This document shows, one piece after another, positions 61,725 through 64,000 of a DNA stretch of 64,000 nt (its first letter is position 1; the number at the start of each line of letters is the position of its first letter). The DNA lies in NCBI GenBank assembly GCA_030041355.1, contig JASHNZ010000094.1:1-64000 (forward strand), given 5' to 3'. The notes beneath the pieces were generated by a model. That model did no database searches and had not been told where the DNA came from. It saw only the letters and a list, made by a program, of their open reading frames with translations. Source of the stretch: Nitrososphaerales archaeon (lineage in GTDB: Archaea; Thermoproteota; Nitrososphaeria; Nitrososphaerales; CADDZS01). The translations under genes were made by a program, and so were the position numbers.

Positions 61725-62044
61725 TGTCCAGACCGGATGCGAGGAGTGGCGGCTTCAACTCGATCCTAAGGCAATCGATACATGAAGGAATTGTTAGTGT
61801 CGTTGGGCGAGACACTGCGAAATCGGTCGAGTTCTACCTTGATTCCTCGATAGCGGCAAAAGATATTGTGACCTACACCAAGGCACTCGAACGGATTTTT
61901 GATGTTGGTTCAAAGCGCATCGAAGAAAACTGCGCTAGAGCTCTTTACTCTAATTTGGGACTGAATTTTGAACTAAAAGAATTGTATAAATTGTCTGATT
62001 ATGTAAACGAGGCAAAGAAAAGATTTCTTCTGGGCGAGAAATAG
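61724..62044 (+). CDS. Small soluble helical protein coupled to the membrane protein
   Basis: 106 residues from the ATG at 61724 that overlaps the previous stop; the longer frame upstream of this lies inside the membrane-protein gene. The sequence is helical (GFNSILRQSIHEGIVSVVGRD...SIAAKDIVTYTKALERIF). It looks like a conserved cytosolic protein, perhaps the output partner of the membrane protein, but I cannot name a family. Confidence 0.6.
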   Translation: MSRPDARSGGFNSILRQSIHEGIVSVVGRDTAKSVEFYLDSSIAAKDIVTYTKALERIFDVGSKRIEENCARALYSNLGLNFELKELYKLSDYVNEAKKRFLLGEK

Positions 62045-62264
62045 TCTGCCTTGGTCTGAATTACTTTCGATTCAATAAGTTCTACGAACTGAACTTAAGA
62101 CAGTTAACACTCCAAATCTCACGAAAATCGCTTCAATGTGCCTAAATCGGTTTGCCCTATACTGGTGTGGACTGAAAGGCAGCTATTTGGTCCTTCGCCT
62201 TCAAGTAAGCGATGCGAGAGACCTTTTTTGGCAAACTCACTCAAACAAATTTCCAATTAACGCT

Positions 62265-62272
62265 TTTATATC
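62265..62272 (+). promoter_or_regulatory. TATA box of the exported MoaD-like gene
   Basis: TTTATATC lies about 30-36 bp ahead of the TTG at 62301, predicting a transcript with almost no leader and supporting that start. Confidence 0.55.
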
Positions 62273-62300
62273 GAAAGACCCGGTTCTCTTTGAACATTTA

Positions 62301-62699
62301 TTGGGTTTTGAAGAGAAATTAACACGAAGGAAAGCTCTGCAGAAGCTCTTAATCTTGCCCGTTGGAGCGGCTGCGGCCGTCATAGGAGCGGGGGGTTTGG
62401 CGAGCGTCTTATCCCGACCGACGTTCAAAGCAACTTCCGGCCGTCATGACAGGCAGTTCATTGACATTAATGTTCGGTACCTGGGGATGTCAAATTTCAT
62501 CGAAAAGACTTCGGAGACTGTCAGAATTCAATCCCCCGCTAAACTCTCAGATCTAGAAAGCATTCTCTGGAAGGAAAATCCTGCGCTACAGGGAATGGGG
62601 CTGATGCAGGTTTTGATCAACGGAACAGGTGTGTCCGGCGACCCTGACCTGATAAATGGAGACAACGTAGTTCTCATCGCCCCCTTGGTCGGTGGCTAA
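62301..62699 (+). CDS. MoaD/ubiquitin-like protein with Tat-type signal and C-terminal Gly-Gly
   Basis: 132 residues from the TTG at 62301; the frame is open to 62136, but the TATA box supports the inner start. Residues 8-14 (TRRKALQ) are a twin-arginine motif, followed by the hydrophobic stretch LLILPVGAAAAVIGAGGLA, so the protein is probably exported or membrane-anchored with its domain outside. Residues 52-132 are a MoaD-like beta-grasp fold (FIDINVRYLGM, then LINGDNVVLIAPLVGG) ending in Gly-Gly. MoaD and SAMP proteins are normally cytosolic, where an E1-like enzyme activates the Gly-Gly tail. No such enzyme is adjacent. Confidence 0.72.
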   Translation: MGFEEKLTRRKALQKLLILPVGAAAAVIGAGGLASVLSRPTFKATSGRHDRQFIDINVRYLGMSNFIEKTSETVRIQSPAKLSDLESILWKENPALQGMGLMQVLINGTGVSGDPDLINGDNVVLIAPLVGG

Positions 62700-62763
62700 A
62701 ATCCAAACCACCGAATTAGGCGCCTTGCAGGTTTACTGTGATCATGTCGCGAATTCGAGTAAT

Positions 62764-63567
62764 CTAAGGCTCAATGTCCCCTCGATCCGTGATCCTAGTA
62801 CTCTGGCGCTCTGGACCCAGCAGACTGAAACGTTTCCGGAATTCCGAAGCCACTTCTTCTTCCTTTGCAGGATTCTCGATTCTGAGAAATACCCTCATAT
62901 TTACATGATCGGAGGTCTTGGACAATACATGAATCTCAGGCTCTGAGTTTCTTTGTTCGGATTCAGCGAGATATTGAGATAAGTCCTTTGTTATTTTGGA
63001 AACTGCGGCAGTTAGCTCGCCAAACTCCACGTCTGGGCTTAGCTCGAGATCGATCGGAACTTTTAGACTCCCGCTGGTAGTCCTGTCTAGAATCAGGTCG
63101 GAAGTTAATTTGTTGTTCGGTATAACTACGGTTTCATTGTTTGGAGTGACAAGGATAGTGAACAGCCCCTCCACTCGAGTGACTCGGCCATAATATCCAT
63201 CCGAGGTTTTAATCCAGTCTCCGACCCTAAACGGTGCAAGAGTTTTGATCATCTGCCCTGCAAACCAGTTATTGGTAAAGTCCCTTGTCGCTATTATGAG
63301 AAAAGCTCCGACAAGAAGTATTACTACCGCAACCACTACGTCGGATGCGCCAAGTACTGGCAGAATGGAAACAATGCCTACCACCCAAATTATGATGGAA
63401 CCAACTCGTCCTATTTCGTAAGCTGCGCTCCTGCTCCTTTTTCCTACTGCGCGGATTACGACTCGATTGAAAGCGTATCCTAGCAGATAGGTGATACCAA
63501 TAATAATCGCAGCGATAAGAATCCTTCCCAAAATGTCGGTGAGTGCGAATGGTGTGGAAGCAGACAC
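62764..63567 (-). CDS. mscS: MscS-family mechanosensitive ion channel
   Basis: 267 residues. Three N-terminal helices end in the pore helix region (VVVAVVILLVGAFLIIATRDFTNNWFAGQMI), then the beta domain (PFRVGDWIKTSDGYYGRVTRVEGLFTILVTPNNETVVIPN) and the alpha-beta C-terminal domain. It releases solutes on membrane stretch. It begins 7 bp after the RCK-protein gene stops, so potassium and osmotic control are linked. Confidence 0.92.
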   Translation of the reverse strand: MSASTPFALTDILGRILIAAIIIGITYLLGYAFNRVVIRAVGKRSRSAAYEIGRVGSIIIWVVGIVSILPVLGASDVVVAVVILLVGAFLIIATRDFTNNWFAGQMIKTLAPFRVGDWIKTSDGYYGRVTRVEGLFTILVTPNNETVVIPNNKLTSDLILDRTTSGSLKVPIDLELSPDVEFGELTAAVSKITKDLSQYLAESEQRNSEPEIHVLSKTSDHVNMRVFLRIENPAKEEEVASEFRKRFSLLGPERQSTRITDRGDIEP

Positions 63568-63574
63568 TTCTCAT

Positions 63575-64000
63575 TCAGCCCTCCTCATTGACCATGTCAA
63601 CAACCCTATCAACATGTTCCTGTCTTCCAATTATGAAAAGTTCGTCTCCCATTTCCAGCGTAGTATCATTAGTCGGAAAAAATAGAGCTTGGCCTCGAAA
63701 AATTCCGGACACTTTGATAAATTTCTCCTCAATACTCGAGACCGGCTTGCCAAGCACTCTGGACCCCGCGCTCACAGATACTTTGGAAATCAGAAATTCT
63801 CCGCGGTTGTCTCTGTAGATCGTCTTGGATGTACTGGGTTCTAGTACGTTCTCCACTTTGTTAAGCACTTCATCCTCAGAGCAAATTACCCTGTTCGCTC
63901 CGCTCGCTCTAATTTGCTCGCAAAGTGCGGACTCATTCACAATAGCCACTACTCTAGGAACGCCGAACTGAGATTTTGCCACCTCTACGACCTTGCGAGT
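63575..64000 (-). CDS. RCK (TrkA) potassium-regulating protein, 5' part beyond the window
   Basis: The last 142 codons are visible; the frame stays open to the window edge (TRKVVEVAKSQFGVP), so the gene is cut. The visible part is the end of an RCK_N Rossmann domain (VPRVVAIVNESALCEQIRASGANRVI) and an RCK_C domain (FLISKVSVSAGSRVLGKPVSSIEE...LEMGDELFIIGRQEHV). Such proteins gate K+ channels or transporters. It forms an operon with mscS. Confidence 0.85.
   Translation of the reverse strand, partial: TRKVVEVAKSQFGVPRVVAIVNESALCEQIRASGANRVICSEDEVLNKVENVLEPSTSKTIYRDNRGEFLISKVSVSAGSRVLGKPVSSIEEKFIKVSGIFRGQALFFPTNDTTLEMGDELFIIGRQEHVDRVVDMVNEEG

Noticed and set aside
62692-62946. Plus-strand frame of 84 codons
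   Set aside because: It is mostly antisense to mscS and has no protein-like features.
1-64000. CRISPR arrays, insertion sequences, prophage
   Set aside because: No regularly spaced repeats, transposase, integrase or phage structural genes were seen.

Overview
The window is archaeal. The visible signs are two tRNA genes with bulge-helix-bulge introns, AT-rich TATA-like boxes 20-40 bp ahead of many starts with little or no leader, frequent GTG/TTG starts, and archaeal-type proteins: archaeal Elp3, a DRG-type GTPase, DhnA-type aldolase, GAPN, ADP-forming acyl-CoA synthetase, an F420-type luciferase-like oxidoreductase, AbrB-PhoU fusions and a class III signal peptide pilin. The gene set fits Thermoproteota, perhaps a non-ammonia-oxidising relative of Nitrososphaeria, but this placement is inference; no rRNA or phylogenetic marker was compared. 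No CRISPR array, insertion sequence or prophage was seen.

Layout. 0-9 kb: a VOC protein, a large YVTN beta-propeller surface protein, a divergent MntR/NRAMP manganese pair, small membrane and hypothetical proteins, and a pilin-like protein divergent from an ArlH/KaiC-like protein without a Walker A motif. 9-24.5 kb: a phosphate island. It holds two Pst permeases (pstCAB twice, only one pstS), one PhoU, two AbrB-PhoU fusions, and a tight operon sixA-ppx-two thymidylate-kinase-like genes-CHAD that points to polyphosphate metabolism. 24.5-26.9 kb: a decayed PQQ-type propeller and a BlaI/M48 peptidase pair. 26.9-33.4 kb: a surface-glycan-type cluster (GT-C, two GT2, a nucleotidyltransferase, a deazaflavin-reductase/methyltransferase fusion). 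33.5-42.2 kb: mixed housekeeping (YVTN protein, methyltransferase-like, LLM oxidoreductase, endonuclease III, AmrS, PAC2, membrane ferredoxin, metallopeptidase-like, HIT). 42.3-49.6 kb: Elp3, GAPN, a phosphofructokinase with pyrophosphate-type residues, aldolase and DRG GTPase. 49.7-52.6 kb: a run of zinc-ribbon genes around an SPFH/YdjI-like protein. 52.7-58.2 kb: two closely related secreted proteins that arose by a local duplication, with a relic of the neighbouring zinc-ribbon gene beside the second copy, and an FG-GAP propeller between them. 58.3-64 kb: tRNA-Lys with a D-loop intron, acdAB, tRNA-Ala with a canonical intron, an exported MoaD-like protein ending in Gly-Gly, and an MscS channel with an RCK protein cut by the window edge.

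How it fits together. Phosphate uptake, candidate polyphosphate turnover, a probable PPi-dependent phosphofructokinase, GAPN (no ATP yield) and ADP-forming acyl-CoA synthetase (ATP yield) suggest a sugar/peptide-using archaeon with strong phosphate and pyrophosphate economy. The best candidate for an undescribed system is the polyphosphate operon, in which two thymidylate-kinase-like proteins replace the missing polyphosphate kinase. The Tat-exported MoaD-like protein and the zinc-ribbon/SPFH cluster come next.
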